From Streptomyces tanashiensis (GTDB taxonomy: Bacteria > Actinomycetota > Actinomycetes > Streptomycetales > Streptomycetaceae): a stretch of DNA of 64,000 nt. The DNA is taken from positions 186,001 to 250,000 of the forward strand of contig NZ_BMRZ01000003.1 in NCBI RefSeq assembly GCF_014648895.1, read 5' to 3'. The notes below the pieces were generated by a model. It did not search any database and was not told where the DNA came from. It saw nothing but the letters and a program-made list of their open reading frames with translations. Numbering within the stretch: the first letter of the stretch is position 1; each line of letters begins with the position of its first letter. A program made the translations under genes and the position numbers. This document shows, piece after piece, positions 1 through 8,556 of this stretch.

Positions 1-248
1 ATGTTGTTCCAGTAGATGGAGTGGAGGATGTGGCCGGAGAGGTGGAACGCGAGGTTCTTCTCCAGGCCGTTGATCGCGCCCCACTGGTCCTTGTCGCGCG
101 CCTCTTCCAGCTGCTCCAGGGTGTCGTTCGCGCCCTTGACGTATGCGGCGTGGTGCTTGTCGTGGTGCAGCTCGATGATCTGCGGATTGATCACCGGCTC
201 CAGCGCCGCGTAGTCGTACGGCAGCTCCGGAAGTGTGTAGATCGCCAT
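1..248 (-). CDS. sodF: Superoxide dismutase, Fe/Mn-fold (SodF), N-terminal part only
   Basis: Cytoplasmic enzyme that dismutates superoxide to hydrogen peroxide and oxygen. Only the first 82 residues lie in the window; the rest runs off the left edge. The protein starts [16 protein letters not shown]. It carries the first metal ligand in ELHHDKHH (His28 by alignment to the family) and the second in [10 protein letters not shown] (His76), with the usual second-shell His/Tyr residues. This is the iron or iron-zinc type of streptomycetes, not the nickel SodN, which has no such helix pair. A Nur-like operator lies 25 bp upstream of the ATG, which fits the known nickel repression of sodF and supports the gene symbol. 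Confidence 0.95.
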   Translation of the reverse strand, partial: MAIYTLPELPYDYAALEPVINPQIIELHHDKHHAAYVKGANDTLEQLEEARDKDQWGAINGLEKNLAFHLSGHILHSIYWNN

Positions 249-272
249 GTGCCCGAGCCCTTCGACGGCTTA

Positions 273-289
273 TTGCAACCTCTATGCAA
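273..289 (-). promoter_or_regulatory. Nur-type nickel-responsive operator of sodF
   Basis: TTGCAA, five bases, ATGCAA: one mismatch from the Nur box written as TTGCAA-N5-TTGCAA. Read on the sodF strand, a -10-like TTAGCCT lies just upstream (294-300), so the box would cover the transcription start. This is the expected arrangement for repression of sodF by Ni-Nur. Assignment by motif and gene context. Confidence 0.75.
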
Positions 290-360
290 GTGCAGGCTAA
301 CAGTAGGTGCGGGAGAAGTTGATCAGTCCTTCGTCCTAGGTCCCGCGCCCCGGCATGGCG

Positions 361-393
361 AAACCCCCGGACCGAGCGGCGGTCCGGGGGTTT
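361..393 (-). terminator. Terminator of the first amino-acid permease
   Basis: Perfect 13-bp inverted repeat, AAACCCCCGGACC and its complement, around a 7-base loop. It lies 20 bp beyond the permease stop codon and ends in a short T/A run. Confidence 0.85.
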
Positions 394-412
394 CGGCGGA
401 AGCGGCGGGAGC

Positions 413-1825
413 TCAGGAAGTGCGGCCCGATGCCGCCTTCTGGCGTACGAAGCCGACGACGGCGAGCAGCAGGGTCAGGCCGCCCGTCCAGTACAGCTGC
501 ACGCGGGTGCCCTCCTCGCGCGCCATCAGGAAGAAGATCGCCGCCATGCCGGCCAGCGCGACCCAGGTCAGCACCGGGAAGGCCCACATCCGCACGACCA
601 GCTTCTCCGGCGCCTCGCGCTCGGTGCGGCGGCGCAGCACCAGCTGGGAGGCGGCGATGAAGAACCAGACGACCAGGATGATCGCGCCGATGGTGTTGAG
701 CAGCCAGATGAAGGCCTTGTCCGGCGACCAGTAGCTCAGCAGCACACAGCCGAAGCCGACGACGCAGGAGACGAGCACGGCCGGACGGGGCACCCCGCCG
801 TACAGCTTGCCGAGCGCCTTCGGGCCCTGGCCGCGCGCGACCAGCGAGCCGGCCATGCGGGAGGCGCCGTAGATGTTGGCGTTCATCGCCGAGAGCAGGG
901 CGACCAGGACGACCACGTTCATGATCTGGCCGGCCGCCGGGATGCCCAGGTGGTCGAGGGCGGCGACGTACGGGCCCTTCTCGACGACCGCCTTGTCGTC
1001 CCACGGGACGAGGGTGACGATGACGGCCATGGAGCCGATGTAGAAGAGCGCGATCCGCCACATCGCCGTACGGACGGCCTTCGCGACGCCCTGGACCGGG
1101 TGCTCGGACTCGGCCGCCGCGATGGTGACCGTCTCCAGGCCGCCGTACGCGAAGACGGAGGCCAGCAGGCCGACGATCAGGCCCTCGGAGCCGTGCGGGA
1201 AGAAGCCGCCGTCGCCGCTGAGGTTCGCGGTGCCGGGGGCGTCGGTGCCGGGCAGGACGCCGACGATCGCGAGGACGCCGATGCCGAGGAAGAGGACGAT
1301 CGCGCCGACCTTGAGCGCGGCGAACCAGAACTCGAACTCGCCGAAGTTCTTCACGGCCGCCAGGTTGGTGACGCAGAAGACCACCATGAAGAGCGCGACC
1401 CACGCCCACTCGGGGCTGCCGGGGAACCAGCCGGTCATGATCTTCGCGGCGCCGATGCCCTCCAGGCCGACGGCGACGCAGAGCAGGAACCAGAAGGCCC
1501 AGCCCGAGGTGAAGCCCGCCCAGGAGCCGAAGGCCCGCTCGGCGTGGACGGAGAAGGAGCCGGAGGCCGGGTTCGCGGCCGACATCTCGCCGAGCATCCG
1601 CATCACGAGCATCACGAGGATGCCGGATATCGCGTAGGCGATCACGATCGAGGGCCCGGCGGCGGCGATGCCGGCGCCGGAGCCGACGAAGAGCCCGGCA
1701 CCGATGACGCCACCGAGGGCGATCATCGAGAGATGGCGCTGCTTGAGGCCGTGCGAGAGGCCCTCGGCAGGTGCGGTCGCGCCGTCCTTGCGGTCGGCCG
1801 GCGCGGGCGCGGTGGTCCGAGACAT
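413..1825 (-). CDS. Amino-acid permease, APC superfamily (AAT family)
   Basis: Inner-membrane amino-acid/proton symporter of the AnsP/GabP/CycA-like group, 470 residues with about 12 hydrophobic segments. The first helix carries the family signature GGVIGAGLFVGSG after HGLKQRHLSMIA. A second conserved block is GEFEFWFAALKVGAI, and GGLETVTIAAAE follows in helix 6. The ATG at 1825 was chosen; an in-frame GTG at 1867 would add 14 polar residues. Close relatives sit immediately upstream (1942-3324) and at 4255-5709 on the same strand, so this is a tandem paralogous family. The substrate cannot be read from sequence; asparagine, GABA or aromatic amino acids are all possible. Confidence 0.9.
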   Translation of the reverse strand: MSRTTAPAPADRKDGATAPAEGLSHGLKQRHLSMIALGGVIGAGLFVGSGAGIAAAGPSIVIAYAISGILVMLVMRMLGEMSAANPASGSFSVHAERAFGSWAGFTSGWAFWFLLCVAVGLEGIGAAKIMTGWFPGSPEWAWVALFMVVFCVTNLAAVKNFGEFEFWFAALKVGAIVLFLGIGVLAIVGVLPGTDAPGTANLSGDGGFFPHGSEGLIVGLLASVFAYGGLETVTIAAAESEHPVQGVAKAVRTAMWRIALFYIGSMAVIVTLVPWDDKAVVEKGPYVAALDHLGIPAAGQIMNVVVLVALLSAMNANIYGASRMAGSLVARGQGPKALGKLYGGVPRPAVLVSCVVGFGCVLLSYWSPDKAFIWLLNTIGAIILVVWFFIAASQLVLRRRTEREAPEKLVVRMWAFPVLTWVALAGMAAIFFLMAREEGTRVQLYWTGGLTLLLAVVGFVRQKAASGRTS

Positions 1826-1921
1826 GGGCGAGCCCTGTTCACTAGCTGAGACGGGGAGGGAGCCCACAGTCTGGGTGGGCGCACCGCTCAGAGGGAACCG
1901 GAGTCCGCTATACGGGCACGA

Positions 1922-1940
1922 CCTTCACACAAGGTGAAGG
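1922..1940. repeat. Short inverted repeat between permease genes
   Basis: CCTTCAC, five bases, GTGAAGG: perfect 7-bp arms starting one base from the stop codon of the second permease and about 100 bp upstream of the first permease start. It could be a weak terminator or an operator for the downstream gene; the sequence does not decide. Confidence 0.45.
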
Positions 1941-1941
1941 T

Positions 1942-3324
1942 TCAGTTCCGTTTTGTTGACGGAGTGCGCAGCTCCCGCACCCACGCCACCAGCAGGACGA
2001 CCCCCGTCGCCCCCGCCGACCACAGCACCTGCGGCCGCGCCCCGTCGTCGATCAGCATCAGGACGAGCACCGCGCCCATCGCGGCGAGCGCCACCCAGGT
2101 CAGCCACGGGAAGCCCCACATCCGCAGCGTCAGCGTCTCGGGCGCCTCCCGCTCGATCCGGCGCCGCAGCCGCAGCTGCGAGACCGCGATCAGCGCCCAG
2201 ACGAAGAGGAGCACCGCACCGACCGCGTTCAGCATGTAGAGGAAGACGGAATCCGGCCATTTCAGATTGAGCAGGACGGAGACGAAGCCGAACGCCACCG
2301 AGGCGAGCACCGCCCGGCGCGGCACCCCGCCGCCCGTGATCCTCAGCAGCCCCTTCGGCGCCTCGCCGCGCTCCGCCAGCGAGAACACCATCCGGGACGA
2401 GCCGTACAGGTTCGCGTTGAGCGCCGACAGCAGCGCCACGAACACCACCACGTTCATGATCTGGCCCGCCCCCGGCACCCCGATCGCGTCCAGGACCGCC
2501 ACGTACGGCGACTCGCCCGGCTTCATCGAGGTCCACGGCAGCAGCGTCACGATGACCAGCATCGAGCCCACGTAGAAGAGCAGGATCCGCCAGACCGCGC
2601 TGCGCACCGCCCGCGCCACGTTCCGCGCCGGGTCGTCGGACTCGGCCGCCGCGATCGTGACGACCTCAAGACCGCCGAAGGCGAAGACGACGGCGAGGAC
2701 CCCGGAGATCACTCCCGACCAGCCGTTGGGCAGGAAACCGCCCTGCCCGGTGAGATTCGCGAGCCCCACCGGGTCCGTGTCGGGCAGCCACCCGACGATC
2801 GCGAGGACGCCGAGCACCAGGAAGAGGACGATCGCGCCGACCTTGAGCGCCGCGAACCAGAACTCGAACTCGCCGAAGTTCTTCACCGCCGCCAGGTTGG
2901 CCAGGGTGAACACGACCATGAAGATCAGCACCCAGCCCCACTGCGGCACCCCCGGCACCCAGCCGTGCGCGATCCGCGCCGCGCCCGTCGCCTCCACGGC
3001 GAGGACGACGACGAGCAGGAACCAGTACAGCCAGCCCACCGAGAAGCCGGCCCACCGGCCGAGCGCGCGCTCGGCGTGCACCGAGAAGGCCCCCGACGCG
3101 GGCATCGCCGCCGACATCTCGCCGAGCATCCGCATCACCAGCATCGCGAGCGCGCCGGCGATCAGGTACGAGACCACGATGCCGGGCCCGGCGACGGCGA
3201 TGCCGGCGCCCGAGCCGACGAAGAGCCCGGCGCCGATCACCCCGCCGAGCCCCAGCATCGTCAGATGACGCTGCTTCAGACCGTGGGAGAGGGGCTCCGG
3301 TTCGGGGGTGAGGGGGTCGTGCAT
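1942..3324 (-). CDS. Amino-acid permease, APC superfamily (AAT family), second copy
   Basis: 460-residue polytopic permease closely related to the one at 413-1825. It shares the GGVIGAGLFVGSGAG first helix, LGEMSAAMPASGAFSVHAE, FGEFEFWFAALKVGAI and GQIMNVVVFVALLSALNANLY blocks, and about 12 hydrophobic segments. The ATG at 3324 has only a poor ribosome-binding site. Its leader (3372-3381) shares the 10-base motif CCCACAGTCT with the leader of the first permease (1863-1872), which may reflect common control. The substrate is not identifiable. The divergent neighbour is bioY. Confidence 0.9.
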   Translation of the reverse strand: MHDPLTPEPEPLSHGLKQRHLTMLGLGGVIGAGLFVGSGAGIAVAGPGIVVSYLIAGALAMLVMRMLGEMSAAMPASGAFSVHAERALGRWAGFSVGWLYWFLLVVVLAVEATGAARIAHGWVPGVPQWGWVLIFMVVFTLANLAAVKNFGEFEFWFAALKVGAIVLFLVLGVLAIVGWLPDTDPVGLANLTGQGGFLPNGWSGVISGVLAVVFAFGGLEVVTIAAAESDDPARNVARAVRSAVWRILLFYVGSMLVIVTLLPWTSMKPGESPYVAVLDAIGVPGAGQIMNVVVFVALLSALNANLYGSSRMVFSLAERGEAPKGLLRITGGGVPRRAVLASVAFGFVSVLLNLKWPDSVFLYMLNAVGAVLLFVWALIAVSQLRLRRRIEREAPETLTLRMWGFPWLTWVALAAMGAVLVLMLIDDGARPQVLWSAGATGVVLLVAWVRELRTPSTKRN

Positions 3325-3590
3325 GTGGGGGCTCGTGCTCTCTGACGTTCATGGAGACGGTTTATGGAGACCCCACAGTCTCTCCAGCGAACGCCCCTTG
3401 GCGCAAAAGGGGCCTCTCTGCGGGAGTTCCCAGTGACAAGCGTCACGTGGCGCGAGGTGTGATCGGCGGGGTTTGTTCGATCTCCACGAAGCGCTCGACC
3501 GTCGCTTTGTCGGCGGCTGACGGTGATCGGGCGTTCACTCCTGGCATACGGTCGAGCTGTCCCTCCCACCCTCACCCCCGCGGAGTACCG

Positions 3591-4184
3591 ATGAGCACCG
3601 CCACCGCCCCCGTCCGCTCCCTCCGGGCGGGCACCGTCCTCGCCGACCTCATCCCCGCGAGCCGCGCCCGCGACATCGCCCTGGTCGTCGGCGGAGCCGC
3701 CCTCACCGGCCTCGCCGCGCAGCTCTCGGTCCCGGTCCCCGGCTCCCCGGTCCCGGTCTCCGGCCAGACCTTCGCCGCCCTGCTCGTCGGCACCGCGCTC
3801 GGCGCCCGCCGCGGCTTCCTCGCCCTCGCCCTGTACGCGGTCGCGGGCATGGCGGGCGTCCCGTGGTTCGCGCAGGCCACCTCGGGCTACGGCATGCCGT
3901 CCTTCGGCTACATCCTCGGCATGCTCCTCGCCTCGACCGTCGTCGGCGCCCTCGCCCGCCGCGGCGCCGACCGCTCCGTGCTCCGCACCGCCGGCGCCAT
4001 GGTCCTCGGCTCCGCGATCATCTACGCCGTCGGCGTTCCCTACCTGGCCCTCGCCACCGGCATGACCTTCGGCCAGGCCGTCGCCGCCGGCCTCACCCCG
4101 TTCCTCATCGGCGACGCCCTCAAGGCCGCGCTCGCCATGGGCGCCCTGCCGGCCGCGTGGAAGCTCGTCGGCCGCAAGGGCTGA
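3591..4184 (+). CDS. bioY: BioY-family biotin transporter, S component
   Basis: Membrane-embedded substrate-capture subunit for biotin, working alone or with a shared ECF energizing module. 197 residues, about six hydrophobic segments. BioY hallmarks are visible: QLSVPVPGSPVPVSGQTFAALL near residues 44-65, ALGARRGFLALALYAVAGM, and the C-terminal PFLIGDALKAALA that precedes the last helix. The start is the ATG at 3591 directly after GCGGAGTACCG; an upstream ATG at 3351 gives a non-conserved extension. No bioM/bioN genes are adjacent. It lies between permease genes on the other strand, separated downstream by a bidirectional terminator. Confidence 0.9.
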   Translation: MSTATAPVRSLRAGTVLADLIPASRARDIALVVGGAALTGLAAQLSVPVPGSPVPVSGQTFAALLVGTALGARRGFLALALYAVAGMAGVPWFAQATSGYGMPSFGYILGMLLASTVVGALARRGADRSVLRTAGAMVLGSAIIYAVGVPYLALATGMTFGQAVAAGLTPFLIGDALKAALAMGALPAAWKLVGRKG

Positions 4185-4197
4185 GCCCGTACACGCA

Positions 4198-4240
4198 CGA
4201 GAGGGCCCGCCGCTCCCCAGGGGAACGGCGGGCCCTCTCG
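4198..4240. terminator. Bidirectional terminator between bioY and the third permease
   Basis: Perfect 15-bp inverted repeat, CGAGAGGGCCCGCCG and its complement, around a 13-base loop. It lies between two convergent stop codons and serves both transcripts. Confidence 0.9.
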
Positions 4241-4254
4241 CGTGCGCGGTCGCG

Positions 4255-5709
4255 TCAGACGCGCTCGGAGACCTCCGCGGGCCGGTCGGCCTTGCCGAAG
4301 CGCTGGCGGACCAGCGAGATCGCGATGACGAGCGCGGCCACGAGCAGGGACAGCACGACCTGGTCACGGTTGCTGCCGCCGTCGTAGACCATGTAGCCGA
4401 GGACGCCGACGATCATGGCGATGGTCGCCCACGTCAGGTACGGGAAGAGCCACATCCGGACGATCAGCTTCTCCGGGGACTCGCGCAGGATGATGCCGCG
4501 CATCCGCAGCTGGGTCACGCAGATGACCAGCCAGACGAAGAGCGCGACCGCGCCGGAGGAGTTCAGCAGGAAGGCGAAGACGGTGTCCGGCCACTTGTAG
4601 TTGAAGAAGACCGCGACGAAGCCGAAGACGACCGAGCCGAGGATCGCCGCCACCGGCACGCCCCGCTTGTTGACCTTGGCGAAGGCCTTCGGCGCGTCAC
4701 CGCGCTGCCCGAGCGAGAAGGCCATGCGGGAGGCCGTGTAGAGACCCGAGTTCAGGCAGGACAGGACGGCCGTGAGGACGATCACGTTCATGATCTGGCC
4801 GGCGTGCGCGATGCCGATGGAGTCGAGGGCGGCGACGTACGAGCCCTTCTCGACGATCGACTTGTCGTTCCACGGCAGCAGCGTCAGGACGACGAAGATC
4901 GAGCCCAGGTAGAAGACGCCGATCCGCCAGATCACGCTGTTGGTGGCCTTGGTGACCGCCTTCTGCGGGTCCTCGGACTCGCCGGCGGCGAGCGTGACGA
5001 TCTCGCTGCCCATGAACGAGAAGACGACCATCAGCACACCGGTGAGGACCGCGCCCGCGCCCATCGGGAAGAAGCCCCCGCTGTCGGTGAGGTGCGCGAA
5101 TCCGGCGCCGGGGTTGTCCGAGCCGGGGAGCACGCCGAAGACGGCGAGCATGCCGATGACGACGAAGGCGCCGATGGCGACGACCTTGATGCCGGCGAAC
5201 CAGAACTCGAACTCGCCGTACGAGGCGACGGAGCCCAGGTTGGTCGCGGTCAGCACCACCATCACGATGAGCGCCCAGCCCCACTGCGGCACGGCCGGGA
5301 CCCAGCTCTCCAGGATCTTGGCGCCCGCGGTCGCCTCGACGGCGAGGACGACGACCCAGAAGAACCAGTACAGCCAGCCGATGCTGAAGCCGGCCCAGCG
5401 GCCCAGGGCCCGGTCCGCGTAGGCGGAGAAGGAGCCGGAGGACGGTCGGGCGGCGGCCATCTCACCGAGCATCCGCATCACGAAGACGACCATGGCGCCG
5501 ACGAGTGCGTACGAGAGGAGGATCGCGGGGCCGGCCGCGGCGATGCCGGAGCCGGAGCCGACGAAGAGGCCGGCGCCGATGACGCCGCCGATCGCGATCA
5601 TCGACAGGTGGCGGTTCTTGAGCCCGGCCTTGAGGCCGTCGGAGGGCTGCGCGGGACCGGTGGTGCCGGTCTCCTGGCCGTCCTTCGTCAGGGTCGGTTG
5701 CGTGTTCAT
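4255..5709 (-). CDS. Amino-acid permease, APC superfamily (GabP/AAT-like), third copy
   Basis: 484-residue polytopic amino-acid permease with the same fold as the two genes to its left but more diverged. Conserved blocks: GGVIGAGLFVGSGSG, GEMAAARPSSGSFSAYA, YGEFEFWFAGIKVVAI, GSEIVTLAAGES and the tail RESPEKLIVRMW. The ATG at 5709 was chosen because AGGAAG sits 7 bases upstream; an in-frame start at 5793 would add a 28-residue Cys-rich extension without hydrophobic character. Its leader lacks the 10-base motif shared by the other two copies, so it is probably controlled separately. Substrate unknown; the sequence is compatible with GABA or a similar amino acid. Confidence 0.9.
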   Translation of the reverse strand: MNTQPTLTKDGQETGTTGPAQPSDGLKAGLKNRHLSMIAIGGVIGAGLFVGSGSGIAAAGPAILLSYALVGAMVVFVMRMLGEMAAARPSSGSFSAYADRALGRWAGFSIGWLYWFFWVVVLAVEATAGAKILESWVPAVPQWGWALIVMVVLTATNLGSVASYGEFEFWFAGIKVVAIGAFVVIGMLAVFGVLPGSDNPGAGFAHLTDSGGFFPMGAGAVLTGVLMVVFSFMGSEIVTLAAGESEDPQKAVTKATNSVIWRIGVFYLGSIFVVLTLLPWNDKSIVEKGSYVAALDSIGIAHAGQIMNVIVLTAVLSCLNSGLYTASRMAFSLGQRGDAPKAFAKVNKRGVPVAAILGSVVFGFVAVFFNYKWPDTVFAFLLNSSGAVALFVWLVICVTQLRMRGIILRESPEKLIVRMWLFPYLTWATIAMIVGVLGYMVYDGGSNRDQVVLSLLVAALVIAISLVRQRFGKADRPAEVSERV

Positions 5710-5904
5710 CGACGCTTCCTTGTGTGTGGGGGCTGCTCGGGTCGCGAGCCCGAGCATTGAACACTGCGGACAGGGATGATCGGAAGACCTCATTCCGGAT
5801 CGTTGTACGGGCGACCTCGCGAGAGTCGAAGGTCCGTACCAGGTCGGTGAAGGTCCCGACCCCGCTGCCTGCTACCCGGGCCCTGACGTGCCACACTCGG
5901 AATC

Positions 5905-6399
5905 ATGCGCGTCTATATCGGTTCCGACCACGCCGGCTACGAACTAAAGAACCACCTCGTCGAGTGGCTCACGGCACACGGCCACGAGCCCGTCGACTGC
6001 GGTCCCCACATCTACGACGCCCTGGACGACTACCCGCCGTTCTGCCTGCGTGCCGCCGAGAAGACGGCCGCGGACCCGGACAGCCTGGGCATCGTCATCG
6101 GTGGCTCCGGCAACGGCGAGCAGATCGCCGCGAACAAGGTGAAGGGGGTGCGCGCCGCCCTCGCCTGGAGCGAGCAGACCGCCGCCCTCGGCCGCGAGCA
6201 CAACAACGCCAACGTGATCTCCGTCGGCGGCCGGATGCACACCCAGGAAGAGGCGACCAAGTTCGTCGAGATCTTCCTGAACACCCCCTACTCGGGTGAC
6301 GAGCGTCACACGCGCCGCATCGACATGCTGTCGAAGTACGAGACCACCGGCGAGCTCCCCCCGATCCCGGCGCACCACCCGCAGGAGCCGACCGCCTGA
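5905..6399 (+). CDS. rpiB: Ribose-5-phosphate isomerase B
   Basis: Interconverts ribose-5-phosphate and ribulose-5-phosphate in the non-oxidative pentose-phosphate pathway; cytoplasmic. 164 residues, starting MRVYIGSDHAGYELK, the phosphate-binding DHAG motif of the RpiB/LacAB family. The anion-hole and base region reads GGSGNGEQIAANKVKG. In place of the Cys used by the E. coli enzyme this is the actinobacterial type, where a Glu (in GNGEQ) acts as general base. The stop overlaps the ATG of the nei gene by one base (TGATG), so the two genes are translationally coupled. CACACT lies seven bases upstream of the ATG, so the mRNA may be leaderless. Confidence 0.95.
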   Translation: MRVYIGSDHAGYELKNHLVEWLTAHGHEPVDCGPHIYDALDDYPPFCLRAAEKTAADPDSLGIVIGGSGNGEQIAANKVKGVRAALAWSEQTAALGREHNNANVISVGGRMHTQEEATKFVEIFLNTPYSGDERHTRRIDMLSKYETTGELPPIPAHHPQEPTA

Positions 6400-7208
6400 T
6401 GCCCGAGGGGCACACCATCCACCGGCTGGCCGCCGACCACCGCGAGCGGTTCGGCGGCCGGCCCGTGCGCGTCTCCAGCCCCCAGGGCAAGTTCGCCGAC
6501 TCGGCGGCCCTGCTCGACGGCACCGTCCTGGAGACCGCCGAGGCCCACGGCAAGCACCTCTTCCTCGCCTTCGAGGACAGGGAATGGATCCACATCCACC
6601 TGGGTCTCTTCGGCAAGGTGAACTTCGGCGACGCCCCGGCGCCGCCGCCCACGGACACCGTCCGGCTGCGGCTCACGAACCCCGAGGGGTACGTCGACCT
6701 GCGCGGCCCCACCACCTGCGCCCTGATCACGGACGCCGAGAAGCGCGCGATACACGACCGGCTCGGCCCGGACCCGCTCCGCGAGGACGACGACCCGGCG
6801 AGGGCCTGGCACCGGATCTCCCGGTCCCGTACGACCGTCGCCGCCCTCCTCATGGACCAGAAGGTCATCGCGGGCGTCGGCAACGTCTACCGCGCCGAGG
6901 TCCTCTTCCGGCACGGCATCGACCCCTACCGCGTCGGCAAGGACCTCACGGCGGGGGAGTGGACCGCGATCTGGGACGACCTGGCGGCCCTCATGCGCGA
7001 GGGCGTCCGCCTCAACCGCATCGACACGGTCCGCCCCGAACACACCCCCGAGGCCATGGGCCGCCCGCCCCGCGTGGACGACCACGGCGGCGAGGTCTAC
7101 GTCTACCGCCGCGCGAACCAGCCGTGCCACATCTGCGGGGACGAGATCCGCACCGCGGACCTCGCCGCCCGCAACCTCTTCTGGTGCCCCGGCTGCCAGA
7201 CGCGCTGA
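6399..7208 (+). CDS. nei: Fpg/Nei-family DNA glycosylase/AP lyase (endonuclease VIII type)
   Basis: Base-excision repair enzyme that removes oxidized bases and cleaves the abasic strand. 269 residues. The N-terminus MPEGHTIHRLA has the catalytic Pro1-Glu2 and the Nei-type MPEGxT start rather than the MPELPEV of MutM. A conserved Lys lies in GKHLFL near residue 52, the helix-two-turn-helix Asn-containing block is GVGNVYRAEVLF, and the C-terminal zinc finger is CHIC...CPGC (last 30 residues), complete. Coupled to rpiB by a one-base overlap and followed after 12 bases by a convergent acetyltransferase gene. Likely one of several Nei paralogues in the genome. Confidence 0.93.
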   Translation: MPEGHTIHRLAADHRERFGGRPVRVSSPQGKFADSAALLDGTVLETAEAHGKHLFLAFEDREWIHIHLGLFGKVNFGDAPAPPPTDTVRLRLTNPEGYVDLRGPTTCALITDAEKRAIHDRLGPDPLREDDDPARAWHRISRSRTTVAALLMDQKVIAGVGNVYRAEVLFRHGIDPYRVGKDLTAGEWTAIWDDLAALMREGVRLNRIDTVRPEHTPEAMGRPPRVDDHGGEVYVYRRANQPCHICGDEIRTADLAARNLFWCPGCQTR

Positions 7209-7220
7209 CCGGCCGCGTCG

Positions 7221-8450
7221 TCAGAAACCGTGCGGCAGCCACGGCGCGACCGGCGACCCGAAGGCCACCGACGCCTCGACCAGCGCCCCGTCCCGAAGCT
7301 CCCGCACCCGCCCCGCCGAGGCCAGCGACACCAGCGAGGTCCCGCCCAGGTAGGCGGCACCCAGCTCCCGCACGGACAGCGCGAGGTCCGCGGGATCCGA
7401 CGTCCGGACGCAGACCGCGCCCTTCGCGTCCCCCGTCAGCCGCCACCGTCCCTCGTTCCACGGACAGAACGCGTCCGCGACCTCGAACACCACGTCCACC
7501 GGCGCCTGGTACGTCCGCGCCTCCAGCGCCGCACCCACCTCCACGAGCCGCACGTGCAGCCCGTCCCGCAGCGTCGGCTCGCACCGCCGCACGTCACTCA
7601 CCAGGTGCTGCCAGGCGTCGTCCACCGGCCGGCTGCGGAACCGTACCGTCGACGCCAGGTCCACCGAGCAGAGGTACCGCCACAGCGCCGCCTCGGCCAG
7701 CGGGTCGAGCCCCATCAACTGGTGCACGTTCACGGACCCTTCGGCCCCCGCGTATCCCCAGTCCGGCTTGATCGCGTAGTGCGCGAAGCCCACGACCTCC
7801 CCGTCCCGCTCCGCGAGCACGCACTGCCGCGGCGACGCGCCCTCCCGGTCGGCCGCCGGGTCCATCAGCGGCAGCCGCTCCCACTCCGGCCGCCGCGCGA
7901 GCATCCCGGGGCGCGCCGGCACCAGCCGCGCGTACACCGCCTCGCACACCGCCGAGGACTCCGTCAGGTCGGCCAGCCGCAGGGAGACCCCGTCCGTACC
8001 CTCCGGCACCGTCAGCCGCACCCGGTTCGTGTCGATCACCGCGTGCGCCGAGTACGCGCCGACGCCGTAGCCGAACCGCCCGTAGATCTCCGGCTCCGAG
8101 GCCGTCAGCACCGCCAGCGACTCGCCCGCCGCCCGCAGGTCGTCCAGCTGCCGGCGCATCATCGAGGTCAGGATCCCGCGCCGCCGGTGGGTCCCCGCCA
8201 CGCTCACCATCGTCACCCCGCCCGCCGGGACCGACGCCCCGCCCGGCACCGTGAGCCGGAAGCTGAACGCCCCCGCCGTACCCACGCACAGATCACCGTC
8301 CCAGACACCCAGGGACCGGTCGAACTCGGTCAGATCGCGCCACAGCTGCCGCTCCTCCGGCGCCTCCGCCACCCCGCCGAAGGCGAGCTCCAACACCCCG
8401 TACCAGCGGTCCCACTCCGACGGGTCGAGAACCCGCAGTTCAGTCGTCAT
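7221..8450 (-). CDS. Eis-like GNAT family N-acetyltransferase
   Basis: 409-residue acetyl-CoA-dependent acetyltransferase of the Eis group: a tandem GNAT fold plus a sterol-carrier-like C-terminal domain. The acetyl-CoA loop is visible as VSVAGTHRRRGILTSMMRRQL around residues 82-102. The block EIYGRFGYGVGA is typical of this family, and the chain ends in Phe (WLPHGF), the terminal carboxylate position used as catalytic base in Eis. Known relatives acetylate amines on aminoglycosides, peptides or small molecules; the substrate here is unknown. It is convergent with nei and divergent from the phosphatase gene at 8557. Confidence 0.88.
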   Translation of the reverse strand: MTTELRVLDPSEWDRWYGVLELAFGGVAEAPEERQLWRDLTEFDRSLGVWDGDLCVGTAGAFSFRLTVPGGASVPAGGVTMVSVAGTHRRRGILTSMMRRQLDDLRAAGESLAVLTASEPEIYGRFGYGVGAYSAHAVIDTNRVRLTVPEGTDGVSLRLADLTESSAVCEAVYARLVPARPGMLARRPEWERLPLMDPAADREGASPRQCVLAERDGEVVGFAHYAIKPDWGYAGAEGSVNVHQLMGLDPLAEAALWRYLCSVDLASTVRFRSRPVDDAWQHLVSDVRRCEPTLRDGLHVRLVEVGAALEARTYQAPVDVVFEVADAFCPWNEGRWRLTGDAKGAVCVRTSDPADLALSVRELGAAYLGGTSLVSLASAGRVRELRDGALVEASVAFGSPVAPWLPHGF

Positions 8451-8556
8451 ATGCCATCGATATCAGCGGCGCGCGCCCGAGGCGACCCGATTTCTCGCAC
8501 ATTGTCACCGGGGTACCCCTGCACGATGTCCGACGGGATGGATAGGGTCCAGGCCA

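Noticed and set aside
3591..4184. bioY as part of a biotin ECF operon
   Set aside because: No bioM or bioN gene lies nearby; it appears to be a solitary S component.
8505..8520. SigB-type promoter (GGGTAC) upstream of the phosphatase gene
   Set aside because: GGGGTACC is there, but the upstream half does not match at the required 14-16 base spacing, while TAGGGT eight bases before the ATG explains expression better.
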